Assembly (NCBI RefSeq): GCF_029931775.1 | Contig: NC_079314.1 | Coordinates: forward strand, 72,965,879-73,029,878 | DNA from: Euleptes europaea | Taxonomy: Eukaryota; Chordata; Lepidosauria; Squamata; Sphaerodactylidae | Length of the DNA: 64,000 bases | Reading direction: 5' to 3' | Shown: positions 47,101 to 60,500 of the stretch, piece by piece | Position numbering within the stretch: the stretch's first letter is position 1 | How the letters are laid out: every line of letters begins with the position of its first letter | Notes under the pieces: model-generated | Databases searched by the model: none | What the model saw: the letters and a program-made list of their open reading frames with translations, nothing else | What the model was told of the DNA's origin: nothing | Position numbers and translations under genes: made by a program

Positions 47101-50100
47101 CACCTAGGACATTTTGCCAAGCTAAATCAGTGGACACCAGTGTGGCAATTAGATTTATTGTAAGTAAATGTAAATGGATGTCCTTTGTTGCATAGAATCT
47201 TAACTTCACATATAAAAGGAAGGGGTTTGAACTAGGTAAGAGTTCTTTGGGTCATTGTAGGCAGCTCAATGAAAATATCAGCAATGTCTAAATACAGTGG
47301 CAAAAGAAAATTGCATATTAGGGATTGTTAGGAAAGGAATTGAGGATAAAATTGCCAGCATCAGAATGCCTTTATATAAATTTGTGGTGGAATTTGGAAT
47401 ACTGAATACAGATTTGGTCATCCCAACAAGAAGGATACTTTAGAGATGGTGAAAATGCCAGAAAGGGCAACAGAATGGTCAGGGGTTGGGACTGCTGTCC
47501 TTTCAAGGAACAGTTAAAACACTTTTTTTTTTTTAAGGAAACAGGCAAACTAAGGTGGATCAATCATCAGAGGCTTGTAAAGTTATTCATTGCATGGAGT
47601 AAGTGGATAGACAGAAATTTCTCCCATAATATAATAGGCTTGGGCCCAGCTAAATATTTCTGCAGCAGGTGACTTTCTCACCTTCCTCCTCCCACTGCTG
47701 CTTAAAATGCTGCTCCTAGGGGACAGAGCATGAAGAGAGGTGGTTTGGACTGTAGTGGGAGGGGAGAAAGTTGCCATCTATAGGTGGAAGTTCTTCCACC
47801 TGCCGGCATGTTTGGCTGGATCAAATAGTAGCCTTGATGTCACCCAATTAAATTGGTCAATAATAGTTTCATAGTGCAATCCTAAACAGAGCTCTGTCGA
47901 AGTCAGTGGATTTATGAAGATGTGATTCTGTTAAGGATTGCACTATCAGTCAGTCAAAGGAAAGTGCTTCTGTTCAAAACATAAAATCTGCTGCCACCAT
48001 ATGTGGCAATGGCAAGTAGCTTAAATAGATTTAAAAGAGACTAATTTATAGCTTCTGAATGGCTATTAGCCATGATGATTACTAAATGAAACCTCCATAT
48101 TGAGATGCAGGAAGATAACTTTTTAATCTTTAACCCAGGGGTTGCCAACATTTTCTTTTGTAAGAGCGACTTGTGAGGAACTAAAAATATCCTACCCACC
48201 CCTGCATGTTACCAGATTTTGTTCTGTCCTTAAAAAGAAAAAGAAAAAAGATAATGGACTAGGAAGACTACCAGAAATGAAGCTATCAACTAATTAGCAC
48301 AGGGAAAAAAGCCTATGAAACTTCAAAAATGCACAGGCTCCTCTGTAGTAGCCGGCAAGTGCCAGTAGCGACTTGTTGGGAGTCCTCAACTTTAGTTTAA
48401 TGATATACTGGTATGGCAATACTGGATCAGTGACTCCTTTAGTAGCACATTTTAATACCTCTGATGTTTTGTATTTATTGCATGTGATGGAATTTTGTCT
48501 TGTGGCTTTCTATAATTTAGAGGAATTTCTTGGGTATGTTCAGCACTCGTTAGGTTCTTCGTTTCCCTCCTTTCTCATATCCCCCAGTCTTGGTATTTTG
48601 TTAAATTATGGTTTAATTTAACAAAATAAACCATTATTTTGTGATTTTGTTACTGTTTATGTCAGAAGTGAATTCACTGACATCTAGCCCTTATTAAGTG
48701 TCTGCTCTTGGTTGAAGAATGGTTTTTCTCTTATAAATGAACTTGAAGCCAGCTTAGTTGGTGAGGCTTTCATACTTAAATTCTTGTGGCCCCATATTTG
48801 AACATCCTTACACAGCATCCACTGCAAAATTGTAACCATATTTTTCTTTCCAAGTCCTTCGTCATATCAACAAGTCACAACTGACCCTGTGACCACTTTA
48901 AACTGAAACCGTACATCCTATTGGAAAGGTCTGGTTTAGATGACAGGATGAAGCCCTGTCCCCAGAACTGATTCAAATGCTTTTGTGCAACAAAGCTTTT
49001 AAATCAATTTTTTTTCTTTTGTTAGGTTGTGTATGAGCAAGAAGGGGTTTTCATTCACTCTTCCAGTGGAAACGATGATCAGGACTGCTTACTGTCTGGA
49101 ATACTGCGGGTCATAGAAAAGGTGTTCAAATCAAATTTCTGATGTCTCTTGACTTTTGTGAATCTAAAGTGTTCTGAGATCTTGTTATTTTAGGGGAAAG
49201 GGTGTGTAAAGTGAATGGGGATCTTTATTTTTGTAAATAGAAAAACTCATAACAATGGTGTAATGTGTATAAATAACTTTAAAATTTGTGTTATAGGAAA
49301 CTGAAGTGATAGTAGATTGGAGACCTATGGATGATTCATTAGACTCTTCTAATATACTGTATGCTAGAAAGGTACGTTAATTACTTCAATAACCTTTTTG
49401 CTAAGGTTCAGAAACCTTTAAATAGTAAAAGAAATCTCCTTGTGATTGTTAGAAACTCATTTCTGCTGTAGCATGGTAAATTAGCATACTCACCTAAGGC
49501 TGCAATCCTGAAAGGGAGGGGGCAAAGCTCCTTAGGAGCTGACGTGACCCCACACCAGCGTAAGTGCCCCTTTAACCTGGAATAAGGGGCACTTATGCCA
49601 TCCTGGGGGCAAACACACCAGCATCAGGGGGCCGCAGAGCTGCACTGGCAGGGAATTCCTGGAAAGGAAAGCCCATTCCGGAATGGGGGGGGGGCGCTCC
49701 TGGGGGCAGAGCTGCCTTTAGGCAGCTTCCTAACCCCTTTCGCCCAGAACACCATCTGGAGCTGCGGCATTGCTGCGCCACCTTTTAATTGCAATAGGTT
49801 GTTTCTCTCCTGTCTTACTGTGGAGGTTCAGGACATCCTGGCTCTTCTTTTGTATTGTGCTGCTATCCCCCTTAATACCGGTGCAAACAATTCTTTTTGT
49901 TGTGGTTGAGATCCATTTGTGGCAAATGGAAATATAGGAATAGTAAAATGGGGACAAGAGGGTTAGTCAACTGAGAGGCCCATAGTAAGGGTTGTCATGA
50001 GGTTGATGTTAGCCTTTTGTAAGTTCATTTGCACTCCAGGATAAATATGATTTTTATTAGCATGATGGAAGGTAGGCTATAGTCTGTAAAGTGATTTTGT

Positions 50101-51507
50101 ACACTTTCTAGAAATAAAACCTTCAGTAGTTCTCTGTTGCAGATAATAATCAACTGCAGTTTTCATCCAGGTCATAATTTCTAAATCCAGATTTCATTCT
50201 GCAAGAAAAAAGCTCAAATTTCTTGACTAAACTAGACACGCTGCCATTTTGTTCCCAATATCAGGAGGGCTAAAAGTTGTTTTTAGGTCATTATATTAAA
50301 GGTGTTATTAAGACTGCAAGTTTACAGTTTTTTCATTATGAATACATAGAAGCAATAATTGTCTTTCTGTAGTTCATTTCTTGTTTGCCTTTCTCATAGA
50401 GACTCAAGGCAGATTACAGAGTTATAAAAGTCAATGAAAAAAAGAGTATACTACATACAATGTACAATGCAGTAAAATAGGATTTCACAAATTAAAAAAA
50501 ATGAAATAAAAAAGTATACCATGTTATGTAAGCTGAATTTCACAATTAGAGAACAGTAACTAGAGAAATGCTGAAATATGAACAGTATTACATGTGCAGT
50601 AAACAATTTAGTATAAACAGAGGAGACAAGCTGCCTAATTGTTTCAAAAGCAATTAAATTTAAACCCTGTTGCTTAAATAGGTAGTGTCTTCCTACATAA
50701 TTCTGTTTTCTCACATTTCTGTTCCCTTTTTGAAAAATTCTTCTTGAATAGTTAGTACTCAAGGTTCCGCGTCTAGATGGTGCTCTGGGATATCAAAAGA
50801 AGGGTAAGTTGAGGTTTGGAAAAGAACAGTGACCTGGACAGAGAGGTGTGACTCCTATACCCCCAGGACAATTATTTGCAAAGCCAGCTTCTTTTTAGCC
50901 CGAAAGGACTGCTCTTTCTTTTGAATTATTATACATTGAAACTTCTTGGCTCATCTCGGTGTATCTCACTCTGCTTTAACTTCAGCTGGCTTTTCACAAA
51001 TGTGTGCTTGTTTAAGTAGGAAATGATCTCATGGAAAGAAAAAAAAGGTTTTATAACTAATTGCAAGAAATATGCTTTTGATATCTTATATAGGATTCCA
51101 GTTCAGTTGTAGAGTGGGCGCAGACTCCTAAAGAGAGGAATCCACGGGGGCCAGAACATATGAACAGTTATGAGGCAGAATGGGATATGGTCAACACAGT
51201 CTCTTTTAAGAAGAAGCCTCATTCAAATGGAGGTACATGTTTGTTGTATTATATTATTTTACCAGCACATGGTCTGTTTGGCCCTATGAAGGATGATCTA
51301 ATGTGTATGGGCAACTCTCCCTCCCTACTCCTAGCATGTGGAAGGGTCTGCTGCAGGGCAGGGAGAGGCTTTTATTTGGCTCTGAGATTGTGCTAGTCTT
51401 GCAAGTGTAACTCCAGACTGCGTAGCTGCTGCTGGACTTGCAGAGTTTTCAGTTTGGGCTCCTGAGCTTTATCCTGCTTTGTTGATCAGCAGCAATGATG
51501 CTAATAA

Positions 51508-51539
<32 letters not shown>

Positions 51540-54500
51540 GGGGGGCTACGAGGCATTGCAAATTGGAGCAGTGGTGTGAATTCATTTAGTTAGCTTATTT
51601 ATAGCTTGTCTTTCTTGCTGAGACTCAAGGAGGATTACACAGTACAGAAAGAGAAACAAAATGTAATCATACATTATAGGTCATTGAATGAACAATGCAG
51701 TAGACTGGGAATACAAAATTGAATGATAATGAGAACAACAAACTGCCCAGGCTGTCATAGTAGAAGCAGTGCAGAATGTGGGATTACACAGCTCAAGGCA
51801 ATGCTGTACCCAGTCCCGTATGAAGGTGCACGCTTCTGGACTGTTCTGTCCCACTACAGATCGTGTAATTCCATTACACGAATGCCCTTCCGAACACCTA
51901 TGCTTTGCATGTTTTGTGGAATGATAGTGCCGGGGGAGACTTCTTAAACTTCTCAGGCAGGCCATGCTACATAGAACGCACGTGAGTATGCTGTTGCCGA
52001 TCTTACCTATTTGGATGGAGGAACCTTCAAAAGGTTTTATTCAGATGACTTAAGCTGCCATGGCAGAGCATAGTAGGAGATGATCCTGCAGGTATGTTGG
52101 TCACGGGCCATGGAGGCTTTGTAGGTGATAACTAGTACTTAAATTGAGCCTGGTAACTGATTGATAGTCAGTACAGTGACTGAAAGATGAGTGTATCATG
52201 CATGCTGTGCCTGGCACTTGCCAGTATTCAGGCTGCCATGTTCTGTACCAGCTGTAGTTTCCAAGTTGACTTCAAGGAAAGATCCATGTATACTGCATTA
52301 CAGTAGTTGTCTTAGAGGTAACCGGATTAGCTGAGTAAGGGTAGAGGGGCAACTGCCTGACTTGGTGCTCCAGAAAATACTCTGTAAACAACAGAATGTT
52401 GAGATGTCTTTGACATTGCAAAGTTTCCTTGTTTATAGCAGAATTGTCAGCACCCCAAAAATAATCTGTCGCTTCCTTGTCTAGTATTAGGTTTTTCTTT
52501 TGGTTACTATTGAAGTAGGTGAAGAGGCTTCTGGTTTGCCAGGTTTCAGAAAACAATTCTTCCTTTTGGTGTAATTTAGATTGATATAGCAGTATTTCTT
52601 CCCTAGAATTACTTATCTTTAAAGAAGTAATATTTAAGTTGAATGGGAGGGGGGAATGAGTAAATAGAATGTTGCATTAGTACAGTGGTTGGCAAACTCA
52701 TTAGTCAACAGAGCCAAATATCAACAGTACAACAATTGAGATTTCTTTTGAGAGCTAAATTTCTTAAACTATATAGGTAGGTACACTATTAACTTAATAA
52801 ACTTTAATTAAAGTTTTAAGTCTTAATTAAACTATAGGTACACTGAATAAAACTTGATATCATACAATTTATTGTCGAAGGCTTTCACGGTCAGAGTTCA
52901 TTGGTTCTAGTAGGTAAACAATGGGTGTTGCAAGGAAACCGTGAATGATAGCAACAGACAGGATCACAGCACTCTTCATTTAAAAAATCCCCACGCCTTT
53001 CTTTCATAGCAGCATTAATCCAAGTTCTGCAGAGAGATGGAAAGCCTTCCTTTTCGCAATTGAGTTTCTTGGCCATAGACACCCGCCAAACCCTATTTAT
53101 TTGTTCAAAGCGGAGTTCTCGGCGCTGTGCGCCTGCCTGTTCCCTTCCCCTGTTGCATCTCCCCCCCATTGCCTCCCCTCTCCGCTCTTTCGTGCACCCG
53201 ATCAAGCAGTTTCCAAACTATCAAGACACCACGCTGCCTCACCTACCCTGCTTTGCTCTCAAGCGAGCCCCTACTGCGATCCATGAAGCTGTTCCCCAGG
53301 AAAGCGTGCCCGCGGTTGGGGTTGATTGGCCTGTGCCCTCTTCCTCCTTTGCTACAAATCAAAATGTTAAGAAGGTGAGGGGGGGTGGGAAGGGATGTTG
53401 CCCGCCCTTTCTGTCCCCTGGAGCTGCAAAGGATTTCCAGTCTGGACTATATGGCTGGAATAAAGGCCCTTTATGCACGGGAGGTTTTGCCTTGGATCTG
53501 CTGCTCTCGAGATGCACATTTTGCCCATCCAAATTCTCAAAACTCAACAATCAGCCCCTATGTAGAGTTCTGAGAATTTGGATGGGGGGAAATGTGCATC
53601 TATAGAGGGGCAAATCCAATGCAAAACCTTCCATGCTTAAATGGCCAAAGAGGACATTCTCTTAAAAAACGGGATATCTAGCTGGGGAGGGGGTGAAGAG
53701 AAAGGGGCCATCTGGCCTGCCTTTGCCTTTCTAACACCCTTGCAAACTGCTCTTTGCTGCTGGCAACATTGTGCTCCCTCCTGAGGGGGAGCCGCTTAAT
53801 GATGCTTCCCGCTTCGCATGCGCGCACCAGGTGCCTGTATTGTCCCTGCCACTGTGCTTTTTTTTTGCCCTTGTCCCTCTCCTCTGTTCTCCCCACCACT
53901 GCTGGTGCCAAGGGTGTGTAGCCTGGAATAGCTTTATGGAAGCGGGGGGAGGGGCTTAACTCGAGTCCAGACATCTACATATCCCTGCCACCAACAACAA
54001 CGAAAAGGGTCAAAAGAATGCCTCCCCCACACACACGCTTTCCCTACCATGGAATTGGGGGAAGGAGGGGGCGGGCCCCATGACAAAGAGGCAAGCCTCG
54101 GCGCCGGCACCTTTCCCTTTGTCAAGCCCAGTCCCTCCTGGGGGCTCTCCTTTCCGGACGGAGCCTTCTGCTGGCTGGCCGATTCCCCCCCCCCCCCCCT
54201 GAGTCCCCGTCGTCGACCGGCCCGGGCTGCAGTGCAGCGGCGAGGGCAGCGTGGAGCCCGGCGAGGACGGGGCCTGGGCGATGTCATTTGTGGCGGAGCC
54301 GCACTCAAGGGGCCAAAGAGCCTCCCGCGGTTTGCCGACCACTGCATTCATACATTTGAGGATGGTGCATCTATTTGGCCACCAGGGGGCCAGCTCATGT
54401 ATTACTGTGCCATATACTGGAGCAGTTTGGGAATGCTATAGGTGGATCCGATAATTATTTCTTCTAGGTATTCACAATAGTTAGTACTTAGCTGTGAGGG

Positions 54501-57500
54501 GACTCAGGTATGCAGAATGTCACTCACTCATGAGTTTCCTGCAAAAGAAAAAATTGCTATATGACTGTTGCGTACACATGTGCTGCTGTTTGCATTTAGA
54601 CTGTTTCATTCATAACAATCCTAATTTTCCAATTGAAAAACCTAGGAAAGAACCTGGCATTTAGGGAGAGAATTTTTCAATATAAAATAGAGGGGCCATG
54701 GGTCAGTGTTAGAGCATCTTAGTAGGCAGAAGGTCTCAGGTTCAGTCCCCAGCATCTCCAGTTAAAGGATCAGGTAGTAGGTAATGTGAAATGCCGCCTC
54801 CTGAGACCCTGGAGAGCCGCTGGTAGTTTGACTAGACAATACTGACTTTGATGGACCAAGGGTCTGATTCAGTATAAGGCAGGTTCATATACACCGCAAA
54901 AGAATTTCAGACTTGGCATTTTCATATTGAGTGGTTTAGTGATGTTCTGCTTTAGGCCTGGAGAATGGGTTGGCAGCGTACATCAGTAATAGGAAAGTTA
55001 ACATTTATTGGTGACCTTTTCTTTCCCTTGTTCCTATTACAGAAACATTGCAATGGTAAAATACTATGGATTGGATTTTTCCAGCTTTTATGCTGTTACA
55101 AGAGGACAGAGGGGTAATCCTGGCTGATTTCACTCTTTACTGGAGCTTTGTCCTGTGTGACTATGATGCATGCCATAGCCTTTTTTCAGGGTCATAATGG
55201 TCCCCACCTTCCTCTTGTGCCAGTGGAAAAGCTGTTGGCATCCAACTTGGTTGACTGTGGGTACAGAGCCTGCTGGTGGAAGAAGAGTATCACTGGCGCA
55301 ATAGAGCTCTTTATTCTTTTCATGCTGCCTATCTTAATATCTAATGGGAAGGGGTCAGGATACCAGGGCTCCGTGTCCACACGTAATTGGATTAACTTCC
55401 TTTTATTGAAGGAAGTTAATATCTTTCATAGCAATGACCGTTTTTAGTCCCTCCCCCAAACAATGTGATTGTTTAGGATTGTGTTTTTCATCTACAAAAT
55501 TTCTAGTAATATATTCTTTGCAAGGTCTTAGTGTTCTACAAGCTGTACCTTTATATGTGGTGATGGGTTTAGTGGAGAATGTTAGAACTCATTTCTTTGG
55601 ATTCAAGCATTCAAAAAATGGGAAGATCCTAAGCAAGTCTGAATTCTCTCTCTCTCTTTTAAAAGCTGTACATATAGTTTGCTGTTTGCTTAGGGAAAGC
55701 AGCAGTAGTCCCTGGGCTGACACATTTACTGTGCATGGATCATGATCTCTCTAAAAGAAAGTGCCCAAATATAAACATGCAGTTATTGTTGAGGTAGCTG
55801 CATGCCTGGCTGTTCTTTCTTTTGCCACTGTCAGGGTGGTAACATTGTACATCACTTTGAAGACCCGAAGTTGGGTGGAAAAGTGGCTTAGAATTGTTTT
55901 AAATAAAATAATGGTAACCCTAACAGCAATTGTTGGTATATTAATTAAATTTGTAATTAGAGATGCTATATCCTTGTCAAAGGTGGATTGTAAGACTTGT
56001 ATTTGTATACATTTACAAGCTTGACAGTTGTCCCAGGAAGAGTTAATTGGCCAAAAACTTAAAACTTGATGGTGTTGAACATGAATAGAAACATATAAAT
56101 ACAGTAAATTCTGCTTTGATTGGCAGTGACTCCAAGGTTTTAATGAGAGGTTGAACCTTTGGCCTTCATGCAGATCAGGTTGAAGTATTCCCCTTTCCCA
56201 GTAGAAATTAGGGTTTTGTATCTTATTACTCTGCTCAGCTAATGGTAGAATCCAGTGCTAGAATCTTTCACAATAAAAGAAAGCTGCTTGCACTGGAAAA
56301 ATGCACCATTAGCTGAATGGCAGGATATATAACCCACCATGGATAAAAGGGAGCTATCAGAAATTAAGAACTGGATTCAGAGAATATTGCAAATGTGGTA
56401 TGCTGACTCTCAAGAGTATTGCTGATATTTTCCAGTGCAAGTTGGTGTCGGCCCAAGTGGCTAAAAGGTAATCTTTTTTTTCTGCTTCAGATGCTACTGT
56501 TCATACAAATGGAGAAAGCAAGTGGTCCTTTCTGTTCAGCTTAACAGATTTAAAGAACATTAAGCAAAACAAAGAAGGAATGGGATGGTCCTATTTGGTG
56601 TTCTGTTTAAAGGATGATGTTGTTCTTCCAGCTCTTCACTTTCACCACGGAGACAGCAGTTTATTGATTCAGTCTCTTGAAAAATATGTGGTGCTCTGCG
56701 AGTAAGTACGGAGGATTCCCAAAGTGAACGTCACTAGAGCTTGTTTGCATAGCTAGAATAACAATAGGATCTAGTAATGTTAATAGAAATTAGGCTGAGC
56801 TACTAGCTAGTTTCTTTAATAGCTATCTCTGGTCCTTCAGCTCTTGTATCAGTAGGCTCAGTATTTGTTGTAGTTTTTAAAAAATAGTTTATATCAGTCT
56901 CAGTTTTTGAAAGAAGTTGTGGCATTTTGTTTTATTACTCAATACTGTTTAATTGCCAAAGCCATACTACCCGGAACACGCCCGATCTCATAAGCTAAGC
57001 AGGGTCAGGCCTGGTTAGTACTTGTATGGGAGACCGCCTGGGAATACCGGGTGCTGTAGGCTTTTACTGTTTAATTTGACCTCTGTTCTGGAAACTGAAG
57101 GTAAGAGGAAAGGTTCCTTTGAAGAACAGTTATATGGCTGAATTTGGCTATACCCATGCACATGATTTCTGGTTGAAAGCCACAGCCTATACAAAGATGG
57201 AAATCCTTAAAGGTGGGAGAAGAAATAAAGGTGGGAGAAGGAATAAAACTCCTACAGCATATTTAAAAAACAGTATTTTTTAGTCACTGCCAAATTAGAA
57301 CTTCAGTGACATGGAATGCAAACGTTTTGAGGCTTTGTCTCTTTGAAAGACTTTGAGTAAGCTCATTTTAATGTTACTGGAATAATATGTATTTCCACTC
57401 TTAGAAAATTAGAAATAATTGATTGGAGGGTGTTGTTGTGAATATTACCCAAAGCAAGTTTCACTTTAATTAAACTCGCTTTAGGTAATGTTCTCAAATC

Positions 57501-60500
57501 AACCGTCCATTACTATCTCAAGGGGGCATTCGTTTGAGTGGGTTAGCGAAGCGTGACACAAGACACAGCCTGGGCTTCCTGGGTTGTATTAGCAAAGCTT
57601 CACTTTTAGTTTATTAACAGCCATGTTGTCAGGACTGATTACGTGGCCTCTTCTGACTTGAAGATGCAATCTCTTGTTGAATTTCATATCCTCTGGCGTG
57701 CACACACCATCTTTTTATGTTGCTGTTGGAAAGCGATAGCATTTTATTAAAAGTCTTATCTAAGACTTTAATAACAGAAGAGGTGGTAGCTGTTCCAGGT
57801 AACCGTGATATAAAAGCGATGAAGTGATTTGTTGCAGAGGCTAGCAATAATAAATTCAACCAGTTAATTTCCTGAATACGCCTGGAGGTGATGATCGTAT
57901 TCTTTTAACTTTCCAAATGTGGTGTCGTAGCCATTCCTAGGATATGCACATACAGTCCTTTTAGAGGTTTACTCAATTTTTTGTTAGTTTTTATAAAAGC
58001 ATAGATATACTGTGCAGCCCTATCATCTGCCATATTAGAAGGGAGATTTAAGAAGATCCCCAGGGTGGACTTTGCCCCTGTAACGCAGGGAAGCTGGAAA
58101 TGATCGAGCATGTATTTTTTAGATGTCCCCTCTGTAAGTCAGCCCGCTCCAATATTATTGACCCTTTGATTAGGGAAATGGGTGCTGGTGATGAGGGTGA
58201 ATGGACCAAAAGATTTTTGCTGGGAAATAACTCACCAATTACCACCCAGGTTGCAAAATACTGCGCAGTAGCAATGAAGGTACATCGTCTCATTGTCCTC
58301 TCTTGATCTGTGGAAATGTAAAATTGGGTGATTCCAAATTTTTGTTGGCATTGGTTGTAAACATATACTTTGTATTGTCCGTTTCTGTTTTATCTGTTTT
58401 TATTTGGCATACTAGCCGCAAATACATTTATTTACATAGGTATACTTCAAAGCATTCTAACATGTAATGGTTGGATTTTTGGTTTGCTCAAAAGAGGAAG
58501 CCTTAGCCTACAGGAAAGTATAGAAATTTGTAAATATATATATAATTGGTTTGGTTTTTAGATCTCCAAATGACAGAAGAATTCTTGTGAATTGTCACAG
58601 TATTTCACAGTCATTTGACAGTCTCCTTGATGAACCAACATATGGTCTAATACAGGTACATGTAATTACTGTTTTTTTAATTCCCGTGGTAAGCTTCAGG
58701 ACTTAAAAATAACCGTTCCTTAAATAAACCTAGATTTTTAAAATGTTGGCAGATCCTTCTGTCTACTTGTTTGCAGCCCTTTCTGACTTGCTTCCAAAGA
58801 ACATTGGATGGATCTGGGTTTATGGAGGCCATCTCTGTCAATTTCATCTTTCCATTTCAGCTCTGAATACTCTCCAGACAGTCTCTCCTGTGGACAGGGA
58901 AGCCTTGGCAGGATAGTGAGATGCAGCATAGTGGAGTGGGGCCTACAGAAGAAGAGGGAAGTGGAGGAAATCGTAACCCTCCTCTTGCACAGGTTCTTAC
59001 ATGAATGGGAATTTGCCAATTCCTGACTGTTCCTGGTTTTCGGAATCCAAGGATTGGCTTTTTGAGGGGGATGGGTGTGGTGGCTGAAATGGGCATTGGC
59101 AGAGATCCACTCCGTGAACTTTGTTCTATTAGTACTTTTTCAGATAGAAGCCTCCATACAACATGATATACTAGCAGCTTCAGTATTGGTTTGGGGTGAC
59201 TGTAACTTTAGTTAAAAAAAAAAGGCAAATAATTTGGATTATACACCAAAAGGATGTGATGAATAACAATTCATTTCCTCTTCTGGATTTTCCAGATAAT
59301 CTTGTAGAGTTCTTTCTTCACTCTTTTTCTCTATTCAGAGTGAAAGTAAGGGCAGTAGTAGAAATCATACAGTGCGCTAGCATTACTTTTTCTTCAAGTC
59401 AGACCAATCTTTCTGTGGTATAGATCTTTGTACTGGATCTGGCCTCAAGTGTGTGCCCTGAATTCAGATGAGCCGGTTGAAATAATGCATTGAGATAATA
59501 GGCAGGTCCTCTTATCTATTAATACCTGAAGTTTGGGGTTCAGTCTTCCCAAGGTGTTAAAATGAACTGGCTTGGGCTACTCCTGGTCCATCTCCATTGC
59601 AGAGGGAAAGAGAGAAGCTGTAATCCATTCACTTTGCCTCGGATTTGGTAACTACCGATAGCCTTCTGGCACAATTTATCACTTGTTCTTAAGAGCAAAT
59701 CTCCCGGATCAATATTTTAAAGTTCTTGTTATAAATTTTGCTAGCTTATGTAAGCCATTCTTAAAACTTGTTCTTCCCCTGCTGTTCTTAGAAACTGAAG
59801 AAAGATCCTTACACAGCAACAATGGGAGGATTTTCCAAAGTGACCAACTTCATTTTTGATAGTTTACGTGGGAGCGATTCATCAGCTCAGCAGCGGCCAC
59901 CGTCAGAAATGGCAGACTTCATTAGTGATGCCATTCCAGGACTAAAAATAAATCAACAGGAAGAACCGGGATTTGAAGTCATTACACGAGTGAGTGTCAA
60001 ATGGTGTAGATGAAAGTTCGAAAATTAAATAGCAAGGCTTATGCTGAGTGAGCGTTAAAAGAATTAAACCACTGACTTGACAGTTATGTAATTCTATATC
60101 ATTTTTTTTTTAGATTGATTTGGGGAAACGGCCTGAAGTTCACAGAAGGCAGCCAGTATCCATTGAAGAATGGACAAAGAACATGGATTTTGAAGGAAGA
60201 ATCTTAAATACTGACTCTATGAAGCAAATGATATTCAAAGGGGTATCTCTTAATTTGTATTTGTCTATGTTATGTTGGGAAAATATCCTTCTGTGGCAAG
60301 CCATAAATAGGTAAAGATTTTTAGATGTTGAGTGAAGTTAAAAAAAACATGCAGCTTGTGGTTCTCCAGCTCAACTGAATAGACGCTTCTAAGTTCTTTT
60401 TTGTACCAAGGGTCTTTCTCCTGCTTTTTGACCCTACAGGATCTGGTTCTAAACTTGTGCTATTCCATGTGACAGCCAGGTAGCACACCAGTATTGCCAG

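Larger units (their letters stand above)
43827..49025 (+). other. TBC1D15 intron 1
   Basis: Donor GTAACC, acceptor GTTAG. Holds a 5S-SINE tail (44871-44940), a CA-rich tract near 46324-46342, a short mariner-like MITE (47872-47945) and a possible hAT relic at 48138-48400. Most of it is AT-rich and unannotated. Confidence 0.75.
51233..56490 (+). other. TBC1D15 intron 4
   Basis: Donor GTACAT, acceptor TTCAG. Repeat-rich: a CT/GT microsatellite, LINE-like sequence, a 1.66-kb hAT element, a tRNA-derived SINE and a possible LINE 3' end near 55740-55910 (GAAGACCCGAAGTTGGGTGG, then AATAAAATAATGG). Confidence 0.75.
56702..58561 (+). other. TBC1D15 intron 5
   Basis: Donor GTAAGT, acceptor TTTAG. Contains the 5S rRNA pseudogene (56955-57065) and a LINE remnant (about 57620-58320). 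Confidence 0.8.

Noticed and set aside
53060-54441. Frames up to 181 codons on both strands in TBC1D15 intron 4
   Set aside because: GC-rich interior of the hAT element 52683-54344; low-complexity proline and arginine runs, no family match.
54690-54770. tRNA-like A and B boxes, possible tRNA gene
   Set aside because: Head of a tRNA-derived SINE: followed by the SINE body, no closing acceptor stem. The same reasoning applies to 10914, 19295, 42901 and the copy at the right edge.
58738-59096. Overlapping frames of 72-93 codons in TBC1D15 intron 6
   Set aside because: They lie on opposite strands over the same bases, have no domain, and the neighbouring exons splice across them in frame.
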